64,000 bases of DNA from Lachnospiraceae bacterium C10 (GCA_900100095.1 FMTN01000018.1:1-64000), one strand, 5' to 3'; numbered from the stretch's first letter, positions 1 to 9,317 are shown. Numbers and translations: made by a program. The notes: generated by a model not told the origin, from the letters alone.

Positions 1-156
1 GGTTTTGAACAGATTGTTGATCAGGCGGTTGAATCCGATTTTTGAGGCAAACTCTTTGATAAGAAGTAAGCCTGCATCGGATGAAAGATCGCCGCCATTG
101 AAGTTGAGTTTAATTTTTTTGTTGCTATCAAGTGAAACAGTGTTTAAAATAGCCAT
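1..156 (-). CDS. IS1380-family transposase, N-terminal part (cut by window edge)
   Basis: Read leftward from an ATG at 156, the frame is open for 52 codons to the window edge. It begins MAILNTVSLDSNKK and continues with a GGDLSSDAGLLL stretch, which I recognise as the start of IS1380-type DDE transposases. The family cuts and pastes insertion sequences. A ribosome binding site GAAGAGG lies six bases before the ATG, inside a small inverted repeat. The catalytic residues lie outside the window, so whether the gene is intact cannot be judged. Confidence 0.75.
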   Translation of the reverse strand, partial: MAILNTVSLDSNKKIKLNFNGGDLSSDAGLLLIKEFASKIGFNRLINNLFKT

Positions 157-319
157 AGAGGACCTCTTCTTTCTGGTTTGATTTGGCTTTGACACCTAGA
201 TTTTACCAGGGATCTGGTCCTTTTTCTATTCACTTGAAAGATGAAAGTAGAAGAATCTGCAACTGTAGTATCTATGCGGGTTTCACCCGCATTCACCGAA
301 CTTCGGTGAATAATTCAGG
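1..319 (-). mobile_element. End of an IS1380-like insertion sequence
   Basis: The transposase start at 156 is preceded by about 160 bases of noncoding sequence containing two tight hairpins, at 276-290 (GCGGG stem) and 292-310 (TTCACCGAA stem). The likely tip is at 319: read on the minus strand it begins CCTGAATTATTCACC, and IS1380 ends typically begin with CC. The other end is outside the window, so the terminal repeat and target duplication cannot be checked. The exact boundary is inference. Confidence 0.5.
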
Positions 320-416
320 TTTAGACTACATTCGTTTCCTGTATCATCCTATCAAGAAAAGTCCATGTTTTCTATAAAACATTTTTTAGATTGATAACAA
401 AAATCTTTGTTCTGTG

Positions 417-1106
417 TCAATTGTAACGACTCGGTGTCCTTCGATCCTGCATCTGGGTGTACAAATCATAGAGCATCGATCCGGTCTTTCCTCTTGCCGG
501 ATGATCATCATCTGTAATCTCAAGTGAGAACGTATCATAACAGTTGATAATCTTCGTTCCGCTTGGATGATCATAGATTCTCTGAAAATGCGCCCCGTAT
601 GTCTTATGCACATGACCGTGGAGCATGTACTTTGGCTTCCACTTCTCAAGGAATTCATTAAAGCATTCAAATCCCTGATGCGGAAGATCTTCCAGGTCTC
701 CGTACCCCTTTGCCGGAGAATGTGTTACAAGGATATCGATTCCGTTTCGAAGTGCAACCTGACGGTTCAGCTTTTTGATTCTACTTCGCATCTCTGCTTC
801 GGTGTACATATCGGAGCCTTCCTTATATCGCATGCTTCCTCCAAGTCCTAAAATTCGAAGCCCCTGATAGTCATAGATCCGGTCATCGATCGGACTGCAT
901 CCCTGTGGCGGATCCTGGTCGTAATGTCTGTCATGATTGCCTCGCACATATAAAAGCGGACAATTTACCATGGTCTCCAAGTACTGCAGGTAGTGTGAAT
1001 TCAAATCTCCGCAGGAGATAATAAGGTCCACTCCCTCCGTTTTGGATTTATCATAGAAATCCCATAATCCTTTGTTTTCTTCGTCTGCCAATGTTAAGAT
1101 TTTCAA
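417..1106 (-). CDS. Calcineurin-like metallophosphoesterase
   Basis: A protein of about 229 residues with the metallophosphoesterase hallmarks: GDLNSHYL, GNHDRHY, THSPAKGYGD and GHVHKTYG, which supply metal ligands for phosphoester hydrolysis. The usual first DxH motif is changed: the N-terminus reads MKILTLADEENKG. The start is TTG at 1106. A TTG further upstream lies inside the ribosome binding site GAGGAG, which sits seven bases before 1106. The gene begins four bases after the stop of the BMP-domain gene, so the two are probably cotranscribed and coupled. The substrate is unknown. No signal peptide is seen, so it acts in the cytoplasm. Confidence 0.8.
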   Translation of the reverse strand: MKILTLADEENKGLWDFYDKSKTEGVDLIISCGDLNSHYLQYLETMVNCPLLYVRGNHDRHYDQDPPQGCSPIDDRIYDYQGLRILGLGGSMRYKEGSDMYTEAEMRSRIKKLNRQVALRNGIDILVTHSPAKGYGDLEDLPHQGFECFNEFLEKWKPKYMLHGHVHKTYGAHFQRIYDHPSGTKIINCYDTFSLEITDDDHPARGKTGSMLYDLYTQMQDRRTPSRYN

Positions 1107-1110
1107 AATA

Positions 1111-3033
1111 CTACTCCTCAATTACTCCACTTACATTTACCGCCGCTTTTGCCTTACGGCTTAACTGATCCATCTGCGGTAATGTTCCGATAACATTTTC
1201 CGCAAGCCAGGTCTGGGTTAAAATTTCCTCGTTTGAAATTTTCGGGGTACCGTAACCTTTGATTTTCTGATGTCCCTGCTGATAAATCTCTCCATAAAAC
1301 GGATTCAAATTCTCCGTGACCATGGACTGCCTTAAGATATCCGCCAGCTTATAAGTCTGATAAGGAAGATGCGGTGATAAGATAACATCAATAACACCGG
1401 ATGACATTCCCCACCAGTAATTCAAAGCCTTTGCTTCTCCCATCGGCTCATCATCCCAGGTTCCTTCCAGCACCTGACGTATGATCAGTTCATAATACTT
1501 GCCCCAGTCCCAGATCGGGAAAGCCAGATTCTTGATCTTGCCATTCTCCTCCCGATAAAGACCGTATTCTCTTGTCGCCTTCTCCGGACGGATCAGATCC
1601 GGACCTGATATCAGATCCACTCCCATCTCTTTAAAATAACTTCTCCAGTCCCGATCCTTCTCGGAAGACCAGGCCAGATATATTTCGCTCTCCGGATCCG
1701 CCATGGAGGCACCGATGGCAAAGGCATTGATCTCTGCAACAGCCCCGTAAATAGGATAGGCTGCCAGATAGCCGATCTTATGCCCCCGGTTTCTTGTCGC
1801 AGCCAAAAAGCCCATGAGAAATTTCGCCTCATACATTCTTCCGTAGTAGGTTCGCACCATGCTCTGGGTCAGATTCACCGAACAGTTCAGGAATTTAACT
1901 TCCGGATAATGAAGGGCTGACTTCATAGTCTCTTCCATCTGAATCGGGGAAACCGTGAAAATCATCTGGGCTCCTGCCTCAACTGCCTGATCGATCCGCC
2001 ACCTCAGCAGTTCATTGCAGGTACAGTCGTTATAGCAAATGGTCTCCACCTCAGGTCCAAAGGCCTGCTGGATATAATTCCTGCCAAGTTCATGGCCGTA
2101 GATCCATTGGGACGTCTCCGCCGGGCGTTCATACATGAAAGCAACCTTAAGAGGGTTCTTTGAACTGTACTCCGGTTTCTTCTGCCACATGGCAAACAGA
2201 CCGTTACTCTCCTTCTCAACCTCACTCGGATGGAGCGCCAGTGCCACGGATTGCGTATCCCCTGATACAACAAATTCCTGCCAGAGTTTTTGAATGCGTC
2301 TCTTTAGCAGTCCTTCGTCGATTCCGATCAATCCCTTCGGTCCATAGAATCGCAGATACACCAGAAAAGCGTCTCCGGTTGTCACATCCAGCCGGTCTGC
2401 CCCTTCCTTCTTAAATGCCTTCCGAAAGATCGTATAATTGCTTCTTAAGTCCTCGAACTTCTCACGCGGCCAGGGATCTTTTAAATTCTCTCCATAATAA
2501 TCTGCCAGCTTGGCATAGTCTCCCTCATGGGAAAAAGAAATATCGTAGTAAGGAGCAACCCTGTAAAAGTCCAGAAATTCAAAATATATTTTATTCTCCG
2601 GATCATCCGTCTTATTGGGAACAAGGCGGGTCACATCTCCCAGTACCGCCTCAATCTCCAGGAAGTTTGACATGGAAACCCGTTTGTTTCCCTCCTGAAC
2701 ATAGAACTGCCTCATATATTCATAAACTTTGATTGGCTCACGAATCCCTTCCGTCACCGCTGAGTCGTAAAGCTGGCCCCACTTGGCGGCAAACTCCGAT
2801 CCGGGATCCAGGATTGGCATAAAGTTTCTTGCAAAGGATTCCGTTCGCCCCTTTGTCTTCGTTCCTACGATTTTATCCGTAGGAATCTCTATAAGGCCAA
2901 CGTGCTCTTCCGAAACATCCGCAGGAGAAACGATCTCATCCAGGACCGGAAGATAAGGATATACACCTCTTACCGTATCCCTCCGAAAGCATCGGTCTCC
3001 TAACCTTTTTGCTCTTAGATAATCATCTATCAT
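1111..3033 (-). CDS. Cytoplasmic BMP-family binding protein with ParB-like N-terminal region
   Basis: About 640 residues. Roughly residues 295-600 match the BMP (PnrA/Med-like) substrate-binding fold that normally captures nucleosides outside the cell. There is no signal peptide or lipobox, so this copy should be cytoplasmic. Residues about 45-135 resemble a ParB/sulfiredoxin-like domain (IEIPTDKIVG, then YVQEGNKRVSM). The start chosen is ATG at 3033 with GAAGGAG eight bases upstream; the open frame extends further but without a matching site. No permease genes are nearby, which argues against a normal ABC importer. A ligand-sensing regulator, like B. subtilis Med, is one option. The metallophosphoesterase follows four bases downstream. 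Confidence 0.7.
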   Translation of the reverse strand: MIDDYLRAKRLGDRCFRRDTVRGVYPYLPVLDEIVSPADVSEEHVGLIEIPTDKIVGTKTKGRTESFARNFMPILDPGSEFAAKWGQLYDSAVTEGIREPIKVYEYMRQFYVQEGNKRVSMSNFLEIEAVLGDVTRLVPNKTDDPENKIYFEFLDFYRVAPYYDISFSHEGDYAKLADYYGENLKDPWPREKFEDLRSNYTIFRKAFKKEGADRLDVTTGDAFLVYLRFYGPKGLIGIDEGLLKRRIQKLWQEFVVSGDTQSVALALHPSEVEKESNGLFAMWQKKPEYSSKNPLKVAFMYERPAETSQWIYGHELGRNYIQQAFGPEVETICYNDCTCNELLRWRIDQAVEAGAQMIFTVSPIQMEETMKSALHYPEVKFLNCSVNLTQSMVRTYYGRMYEAKFLMGFLAATRNRGHKIGYLAAYPIYGAVAEINAFAIGASMADPESEIYLAWSSEKDRDWRSYFKEMGVDLISGPDLIRPEKATREYGLYREENGKIKNLAFPIWDWGKYYELIIRQVLEGTWDDEPMGEAKALNYWWGMSSGVIDVILSPHLPYQTYKLADILRQSMVTENLNPFYGEIYQQGHQKIKGYGTPKISNEEILTQTWLAENVIGTLPQMDQLSRKAKAAVNVSGVIEE

Positions 3034-3133
3034 TACATTTGCTCCTTCTTCTGTTCTACAGAAAATTCGCCTGTCAATCACTATGCCTATTGTACCACGA
3101 AAGCACGAGGAAAATACAAATTTAACTGCAAGT

Positions 3134-3165
3134 AAAAAGCCCTGTCCGTTCATACCGGACAGAGC
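3134..3165 (-). terminator. Intrinsic terminator after the signalling operon
   Basis: On the minus strand a GC-rich stem (GCTCTGTCCG paired with CGGACAGGGC) is followed by a run of five T. It lies downstream of the membrane-protein gene ending at 3207 and marks the end of the operon starting near 9.4 kb. Confidence 0.8.
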
Positions 3166-3206
3166 TTTCAAAAATGTTACTTGGACTAGTCAAAAAAATC
3201 GTTGTT

Positions 3207-3857
3207 CTAGTCCCATTCCCCTTTGAGACATTTCTCTATCATGACGCAGGTCATAAAAAGCGCCCAGAGGATGACAAAAGAATATTCCAGGCAAAAGGGA
3301 ACGACCCAGATCCCGACAAAGGCCAGGGAAATACAAAAACTCACCCCAACCTCTGCCATGCCATTCCGGTATAAGACCATCATAATTCCCAGAAGGATCA
3401 GCCCGATCAACAGGCCATGAAACAGATAGATTCCCCTGATATCCGTCACCAGATGGAAGAGTCTTATAAAAGCATTCCCCCCATGCCAGTAACGCAGGTA
3501 TTCCTGATTCCCTTTCAAACCCTGTCTCGTCTGCACCAAAAATGCATCTTTCAGCTCGGTACCTGCCCTGCCATAATACTTCGACCAGAGTACCGAGGAA
3601 ACCGGCTTTTTGCTGTCATAACCATAGGCGATGGAAAGCCAGATGGCGTCGGCATTCCGGTCGAGGCGGCAGATATCCGCCCCCTTTATCAGCCGATAGG
3701 ATTTATCATATCGGCTCAGATATTCTGCAGAATCTCTCATATGATCCTGCAGGGCTGTTCGGGGAATTCGTGCACTCAGAACGAGCATGGCTGCCAGACC
3801 ACACATCGTCAAAAGAAATACCGGTACATACATCCCGATTTTTTTCACTATATTCAT
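3207..3857 (-). CDS. Multi-pass membrane protein of unknown function
   Basis: A 216-residue protein that I do not recognise. It has one N-terminal membrane segment (about residues 7-29), an exported soluble stretch of about 100 residues, and then three or four hydrophobic segments near the C-terminus (about 140-210). It starts six bases after the stop of the HD-GYP gene and is the last gene before a strong terminator, so it belongs to the kinase/regulator operon. It may be a partner of the signalling proteins or the C-terminal half of a larger membrane-protein type; neither can be shown from sequence. Confidence 0.6.
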   Translation of the reverse strand: MNIVKKIGMYVPVFLLTMCGLAAMLVLSARIPRTALQDHMRDSAEYLSRYDKSYRLIKGADICRLDRNADAIWLSIAYGYDSKKPVSSVLWSKYYGRAGTELKDAFLVQTRQGLKGNQEYLRYWHGGNAFIRLFHLVTDIRGIYLFHGLLIGLILLGIMMVLYRNGMAEVGVSFCISLAFVGIWVVPFCLEYSFVILWALFMTCVMIEKCLKGEWD

Positions 3858-3863
3858 TGCTGT

Positions 3864-5570
3864 CTAGTCCATCTCCTGTGAGATATAGTATTCTTCAATC
3901 TTCTTTCGGGATGCCATAAAAACCTCCTGCAGATTCGGATCAAAACGGCTTCCCATCTGCTCTTCCACCATATTCTCCACTTCCAGCAAGGTCTCCTCCA
4001 TAGGTCTGCCCTTTTTCTTCTCGGCAACCCATTCATCGAAGGCATCCGCCAAAGCAACGATGCGGGCTTCCAGTGGAATCATCTCTCCCACAAGTCCGTC
4101 CGGATAACCTCTTCCATCCCAGCGTTCATGATGATTTCTTGCAATATGATAAGCCACCTTCACATACTGCGGATTCTCTGCTTCATCAAGAATCCGGTGG
4201 ACAAATTCTCCGCTTTTTACAGCATGGCTTTCATACAAGGCCTGCTCTTCTGTGGTACGGTCGCTGCCTTTTGAAATAATCGCTTGGTCGATACAGATCC
4301 TGCCCAGGTCATACATTGGAGTGGCGCGTAACATATCATTGAAAAACTGCAGACTGGCTTTGAAATAATCCTGCCTTTGAATTTCTCCCACCAGGATATG
4401 TACCAGGGCATTCGTCCGCCTTGCGCGGCCGCTTTGTTCCTTGTCCCGTGAATCCATCATATCTGCAAGGCCAAGCACCATACGCTCCTGCATATTCACC
4501 ATGGCTTTCATTTGACGGTTCACTTCTTCATTCAAGGCATCGTTATAGTCTCTCATGACCTTGATGACATGCTGTTCCTCTGTTATATCACGTATATCAA
4601 AAATGTATCCCTGTACTTCACCGTCCACCCGCAGGGAGAATTCCGAAATCTCGCATTGGCAGACCATATCCCCCATCTGAAACTGTCGAAGAAGGGTCTT
4701 ATTTGCCAAGAAATCCTGCTTCAATCCGTACAGGACCTCTGCCGCCTCTCCTCTCTCCGGAAGCTTTGCATCCACGATCTGCATTTCAAGTTCCGGCAGA
4801 AAGTCATAAGCCTTTTTGTTACAACTCAAAAACCGTCCGGACAGGTCAATGGCAACATATGCCCTGCCACTATGTTGTTCCTGCTGTCTTGAAACCAGAC
4901 TGCTGATGTCATGGGTGTGATCCCGGTCATAATTTAAAGCAATGATTGCATCTGCAATCACATACATGGTTGGCAACATGGAAAAATCCACGTCCATAAA
5001 GGATTCAATGATATAGAGCAAAAGTCCCGCTGACAGAAGAACGGTATAAATAACCAGCGTTCTTCTCGAATAGGTTCCACGCCGGATCCAGGCAACCAGA
5101 ATAACCGTTATGATTGCAAAAAGGATTGCCGCGATATAAATCCAGTGGATGATTTTTAACGGACCGCTCTCCATCTTCGTCGCTATACCGACTCCTGTAT
5201 CAATCAGCTTCACCGACTTATAATAAAGTCTGTTATTGATGCATAGCCAGAAAACGAACATATGCGCAAAAGAAGTGCCATAAATAACCAGTCTTATCCA
5301 TGGCTTGACTCTGATACGCATAAAATACAAAAGGGCACACAAAATCACAGCCAGCATCAAGGTACTGTCCAGATAAATATAAGAAAATGCTATCATTGCC
5401 CCGTTTGTTGTGGTTACTCTGGTCTTGAGCCAATACCCCAGTATCACCAGCGGTATAATGACCGTTATGGTCCAATGATGAATATCAATATTCTCATACG
5501 TGTGCTGTGCAACAAAGATTGCGATCAGAATAGATATCACAAGCAGTATGGCATAATAAATACTGACCAT
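3864..5570 (-). CDS. 7TM-PAS protein with degenerate HD-GYP domain
   Basis: 568 residues. The first 210 hold about seven membrane segments, like the 7TM sensor module of some histidine kinases. A PAS-like region follows (about 235-330), then an HD-GYP domain (360-560), normally a c-di-GMP phosphodiesterase. GYP (488-490), paired His480-His481, His449 and Asp509 are kept. The first metal His is replaced by Arg (Arg382), and the HD dyad reads Tyr420-Asp421 (MYDLGRI where LHDIGK is usual). Activity may therefore be lost or altered, leaving a c-di-GMP or protein sensor. It starts five bases after the response-regulator gene, so the two are very likely translated together. Confidence 0.85.
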   Translation of the reverse strand: MVSIYYAILLVISILIAIFVAQHTYENIDIHHWTITVIIPLVILGYWLKTRVTTTNGAMIAFSYIYLDSTLMLAVILCALLYFMRIRVKPWIRLVIYGTSFAHMFVFWLCINNRLYYKSVKLIDTGVGIATKMESGPLKIIHWIYIAAILFAIITVILVAWIRRGTYSRRTLVIYTVLLSAGLLLYIIESFMDVDFSMLPTMYVIADAIIALNYDRDHTHDISSLVSRQQEQHSGRAYVAIDLSGRFLSCNKKAYDFLPELEMQIVDAKLPERGEAAEVLYGLKQDFLANKTLLRQFQMGDMVCQCEISEFSLRVDGEVQGYIFDIRDITEEQHVIKVMRDYNDALNEEVNRQMKAMVNMQERMVLGLADMMDSRDKEQSGRARRTNALVHILVGEIQRQDYFKASLQFFNDMLRATPMYDLGRICIDQAIISKGSDRTTEEQALYESHAVKSGEFVHRILDEAENPQYVKVAYHIARNHHERWDGRGYPDGLVGEMIPLEARIVALADAFDEWVAEKKKGRPMEETLLEVENMVEEQMGSRFDPNLQEVFMASRKKIEEYYISQEMD

Positions 5571-5575
5571 AGATG

Positions 5576-6340
5576 CTACATCTCCTTTTCAAAATACATC
5601 CGAATGTTTGTAAGGATCGATTCCTTCGCCTGTGTTTTCAACATATATCCCTGCGGCTTAAGTGCCAGCAACTCCTGCACCGTTTCCTTGTCATTTTTAG
5701 AGGTAAGAAACATAACCGGTGGATGTTCAGCTCCAAGTTCCACATTCATCATCTCTAAAAACTGTGCGCCGCTGCACACCGGCATTTCATAATCCAGCAG
5801 AATCATATCCGGTTTCTTGACATTGATCAGCTTAATTGCCGCAAAAGCCGACGGACAGACACATACGTTGTATTCTTCTTCGAGCCATTCCGATGCCGTT
5901 CTTAAAAAAGTCGGGGAGTCATCCACCACCAGAATCGTTTTACGAAGGCTTCGATTGCGGATGTTCTCCAGAATCTCAACCACCTTTTGTGCCACTTCTT
6001 TTGCATTGATTGGACGAACAAATTTCTCTGCCACAACTGCCGGAGAAGTAATTTCCATCAATTGATTTACCAGCTCTTTGTCATCCACAATTAGAAAGTG
6101 GGTTCCCTGTTCAATGCAGCAGTCATAAAGAAACGCCCTTTCGCTTGGATTCTCCAGCAAAACCTTGGCATCTGAAATAAGAAGCTGCGGCATAACCTGG
6201 AGAGGATTCTTAAGAGTGGTTGTAATATCAAGTGTATCCGTCGGGACACGATATTCATCCAAAAATACTTTGATCGCTCCATTAACAAATGGCATTTTAT
6301 CTTGGTATAGAAATACGGTCTGTGTTGTTTCTTTCCTCAT
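5576..6340 (-). CDS. Response regulator with two receiver domains, one degenerate
   Basis: 254 residues. The C-terminal half (134-254) is a normal receiver: acidic pair in VVDDS, acceptor Asp183 in LLDYEMP, Thr in FLTS and a Lys near 233. The N-terminal half (1-125) has a receiver-like layout but lacks the acidic pair and acceptor Asp. There is no DNA-binding or enzymatic output domain, so output must come from a partner. The neighbouring HD-GYP protein and the upstream hybrid kinase with an HPt domain are obvious candidates. It starts seven bases after the kinase gene stop. Confidence 0.85.
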   Translation of the reverse strand: MRKETTQTVFLYQDKMPFVNGAIKVFLDEYRVPTDTLDITTTLKNPLQVMPQLLISDAKVLLENPSERAFLYDCCIEQGTHFLIVDDKELVNQLMEITSPAVVAEKFVRPINAKEVAQKVVEILENIRNRSLRKTILVVDDSPTFLRTASEWLEEEYNVCVCPSAFAAIKLINVKKPDMILLDYEMPVCSGAQFLEMMNVELGAEHPPVMFLTSKNDKETVQELLALKPQGYMLKTQAKESILTNIRMYFEKEM

Positions 6341-6347
6341 GAACGGC

Positions 6348-9317
6348 CTATTCCCCTTTCATCTCATTACAAATCGCCCTGCAACCGTCTGCATCCAGAT
6401 TTGCCACAACCAGATGCAACTGTTCCAGATACTTCTGTAAAAAACGGTCCTCTTCGTACTTATCAAGTTCTTCCATAATCAAATCGGAATTCCTGATATC
6501 GTAGTTCTCCATACTCGTCATCAATTGATCCAAAAGACTGTTCAGCACCTCTTTGGCGATATTTCCATCTTTTACTTCTGACGCGGGCTGTGTACTCTTT
6601 ATATATTCCTTAATGCGGTGATGCATCTGCAGCCAGAAGTCCAGAAAATATCCTGTGGTTTCAAGAATCTGCTGTACTGCACCATTCTTTGCGGCATATT
6701 CCAGTTGTGCCGCAACACCATGCACCTGCAGTCCGCCGCAAAGGGCTGCTGACGTCTTCATCGCATGAACCTTGATCCGATAACTTTCAAGTGCTTTGGC
6801 ATCATCCTGCTGTTTCTTTAACGCATCACAATATCCCTGAAGCTCTTTTGCATCATATTCTGCCACTGAAACAAACTGCTTCATGACATATACAACACCC
6901 TCAAGACTTCCGACGTGTTCAACAGCATAAGTACTGTCGATTCCCTCAATCTCTGGAAGGGAGACAGCTGCATCCGGCTTATTCTTTGATATCGCCTTAC
7001 GCTCCGCCTTTTGAATCAGATCCTTTGGAAGATACTTTTGCAATTGCTCTTCTAATTTCTGATCATCGATTGGCTTTGACAGATAATCTGTAAATCCGAC
7101 GGACATGTACTCCTCTCTGGCACCCTGAATTGCATTTGCTGTCAATATGATGACCGGCGACTTGCGATTTGCACCATCCTGATCTGAACGAATCCGCTTA
7201 AAAGCTTCAATTCCATCCATCTTAGGCATCATATGATCCATAAAGATCAAATCATATGCTGTATCTTTGGCATAGGTAAGAGCTTCTTCTCCGCTTGATG
7301 CCGTCTGAATCTGCACCTCTGTCTCCTTTAGAAGATTCTTGAATACGGTGAGATTCATCTCATTGTCATCTACCACTAAAACCTTTGCATCCGGTGCAAC
7401 AAAAGATACTTCATATGCCTCTTCATTCGGCAGCGTCGGGTTCGACCAGTCCACTTTACCAACCACTGCCGGGTCACAGATCTTCTGTTCGATTTCGAAG
7501 TAAAAATCACTTCCCTTGCCGTACATACTGGACAATTTCAGTTCGGAATGCATCATATCCAGAAGACCCTTTACCAGACTCATGCCGATTCCGGTTCCTT
7601 CCACCTTACGATTCTTCTGCTCATCGAACCTTGCAAATCGATCGAACAATTTCTCCTGGTCTTCTTTGGTAATACCCAGTCCCGTATCACGGACAGAAAT
7701 CAAAAGATGAACCTTCTGATCCTTTAAAACCGTTCCATAGACTCCCAGGCGGATACCACCCTTTTCCGTATATTTCAATGCATTCGTCAAAAGATTGATC
7801 AGGATCTGCTTCAGTCTTACATCATCTCCATACAGGTGATCCGGAATATTTTCTGATACATCCACATGGAAGGCCAGATTCTTGCTTTCAATACGATTCT
7901 TGACCACACTCTCCACTTCGAAAATCATCTGTGTAAGAGAATATTCCGCTTCGATCATCTCCATCTTGCCGGCTTCCAGCTTGGAGTAATCCAGGATGGT
8001 ATTCACAAGGGCAAGCAACATATTGCCGGCAATCTTAATGTCCTTTGCATATCTGCGGACCTGTGACTGCTCACACTCACGGAGAATCATCGTATCAAGC
8101 CCCAAAATGGTGTTGATCGGCGTACGGATTTCATGGGACATGTTGGCAAGGAAAGTGCTTTTCGCGTTGCTTTCCATCTTCGCTGCCTCCACCTGATGCA
8201 GAATCTCGTCCTTTTCCTTTTTCTCCTGATTGATTTCCTGAACCGTGAAAATGACCTTCGCCAGGGTTCCTTCCCCATTGCGTTCCATCACGATAAACTG
8301 AACACGCTGCCATCCAAAACGTTTGCTCTCGTATTCAAAGGTAATACTGCTTCTCTCTTCCAGTCGATGGGGTAAGGTATGAAAATCCACAAATTCCGTT
8401 GCCAGTTCCGTATATTCTTCCTTTGCATCCGTGCGCATCAGATTGACAAACTGCTCATCGGCCGGTAAATCCTTCGGACGATCCTCTTCTAAATCTTCAC
8501 TGATTCCCACCGGCGTTACCGTTCCCTGCAACAGGTCGATGATATATACCAGCGCATATATTTCGGACAGACAGGAAATACCCGACTGCCGCAACTGATT
8601 CTCATATTCTGCTCTTTTATATACAAAGATTGCGACTCTATGGAAAAGCACCGTCAGAGCAAAGACAATCCACAGAACCATTGAGATATAAAAACCGGCA
8701 CCCTCGCGATAATCCGTATGAACAAAATACTTGATCTCATAATCTGTAAAACTCAGGTTATCACTCGAATAGAAAATTCCTCCGACGGTTACCGTTTTTC
8801 CTACATCGACCGGTGTTTCTCCCACACTCTTTGAAGGATAATATAGAACATAATCCCCTTTTTGCAGAGGGATCAAAAGATCTGATTCATCCAGGATATA
8901 ATCCACCTTCAGCGCACTCTTTTTAATCTTGGCAAGATTGACCCGCTGCACTTTTTCAGAAGAATTCACAGACTGGTGAATCTCCACCTCTCCGTTCCAG
9001 AACTGGTTAATAAAGCAGTCCGTATGGATATTAATCTTCATAACCCAGGACTTCATTTCATGCCCGGTATTATTTACCACCATTGCGTCATAAATCTTAC
9101 CATGTCTCCTGGAATTCTGCTTTATCCATGAGGATGTACCATCGGTTCTGTGGACGATGTTAACCTCAACATCCTTCTCCACTGAATCTGCCGTGGCAAT
9201 GTGTTCTTTCCTGTTTGCCATTGTCACACCGGCAACATGAAGTATCAAACTCAGCAATGCAATCACTCCAAGTGCAATGACAGACAATCGCATTCTATTC
9301 CTTCGAGTTCTTGTCAT
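6348..9317 (-). CDS. Hybrid histidine kinase (exported CBM2-like domain, HK, receiver, HPt)
   Basis: 989 residues. TM1 lies at about 11-31, an exported domain at 35-205 and TM2 at 209-229. A PAS-like stretch (about 250-365) follows, then HisKA with His395 in ANMSHEIRTP, an ATPase domain (NALKYT, DTGLGI, GTGIGMS), a receiver with acceptor Asp694, and a C-terminal HPt with His851 in KVHAMKTS. This is a complete phosphorelay kinase. The exported domain has the spacing of CBM2-type carbohydrate modules (NNTG, SW, FWNGEVEI, VGKTVTVGGIFYSS), so it may sense a polysaccharide or sugar. It is the first gene of the operon and has its own promoter at 9372-9400. Confidence 0.88.
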   Translation of the reverse strand: MTRTRRNRMRLSVIALGVIALLSLILHVAGVTMANRKEHIATADSVEKDVEVNIVHRTDGTSSWIKQNSRRHGKIYDAMVVNNTGHEMKSWVMKINIHTDCFINQFWNGEVEIHQSVNSSEKVQRVNLAKIKKSALKVDYILDESDLLIPLQKGDYVLYYPSKSVGETPVDVGKTVTVGGIFYSSDNLSFTDYEIKYFVHTDYREGAGFYISMVLWIVFALTVLFHRVAIFVYKRAEYENQLRQSGISCLSEIYALVYIIDLLQGTVTPVGISEDLEEDRPKDLPADEQFVNLMRTDAKEEYTELATEFVDFHTLPHRLEERSSITFEYESKRFGWQRVQFIVMERNGEGTLAKVIFTVQEINQEKKEKDEILHQVEAAKMESNAKSTFLANMSHEIRTPINTILGLDTMILRECEQSQVRRYAKDIKIAGNMLLALVNTILDYSKLEAGKMEMIEAEYSLTQMIFEVESVVKNRIESKNLAFHVDVSENIPDHLYGDDVRLKQILINLLTNALKYTEKGGIRLGVYGTVLKDQKVHLLISVRDTGLGITKEDQEKLFDRFARFDEQKNRKVEGTGIGMSLVKGLLDMMHSELKLSSMYGKGSDFYFEIEQKICDPAVVGKVDWSNPTLPNEEAYEVSFVAPDAKVLVVDDNEMNLTVFKNLLKETEVQIQTASSGEEALTYAKDTAYDLIFMDHMMPKMDGIEAFKRIRSDQDGANRKSPVIILTANAIQGAREEYMSVGFTDYLSKPIDDQKLEEQLQKYLPKDLIQKAERKAISKNKPDAAVSLPEIEGIDSTYAVEHVGSLEGVVYVMKQFVSVAEYDAKELQGYCDALKKQQDDAKALESYRIKVHAMKTSAALCGGLQVHGVAAQLEYAAKNGAVQQILETTGYFLDFWLQMHHRIKEYIKSTQPASEVKDGNIAKEVLNSLLDQLMTSMENYDIRNSDLIMEELDKYEEDRFLQKYLEQLHLVVANLDADGCRAICNEMKGE

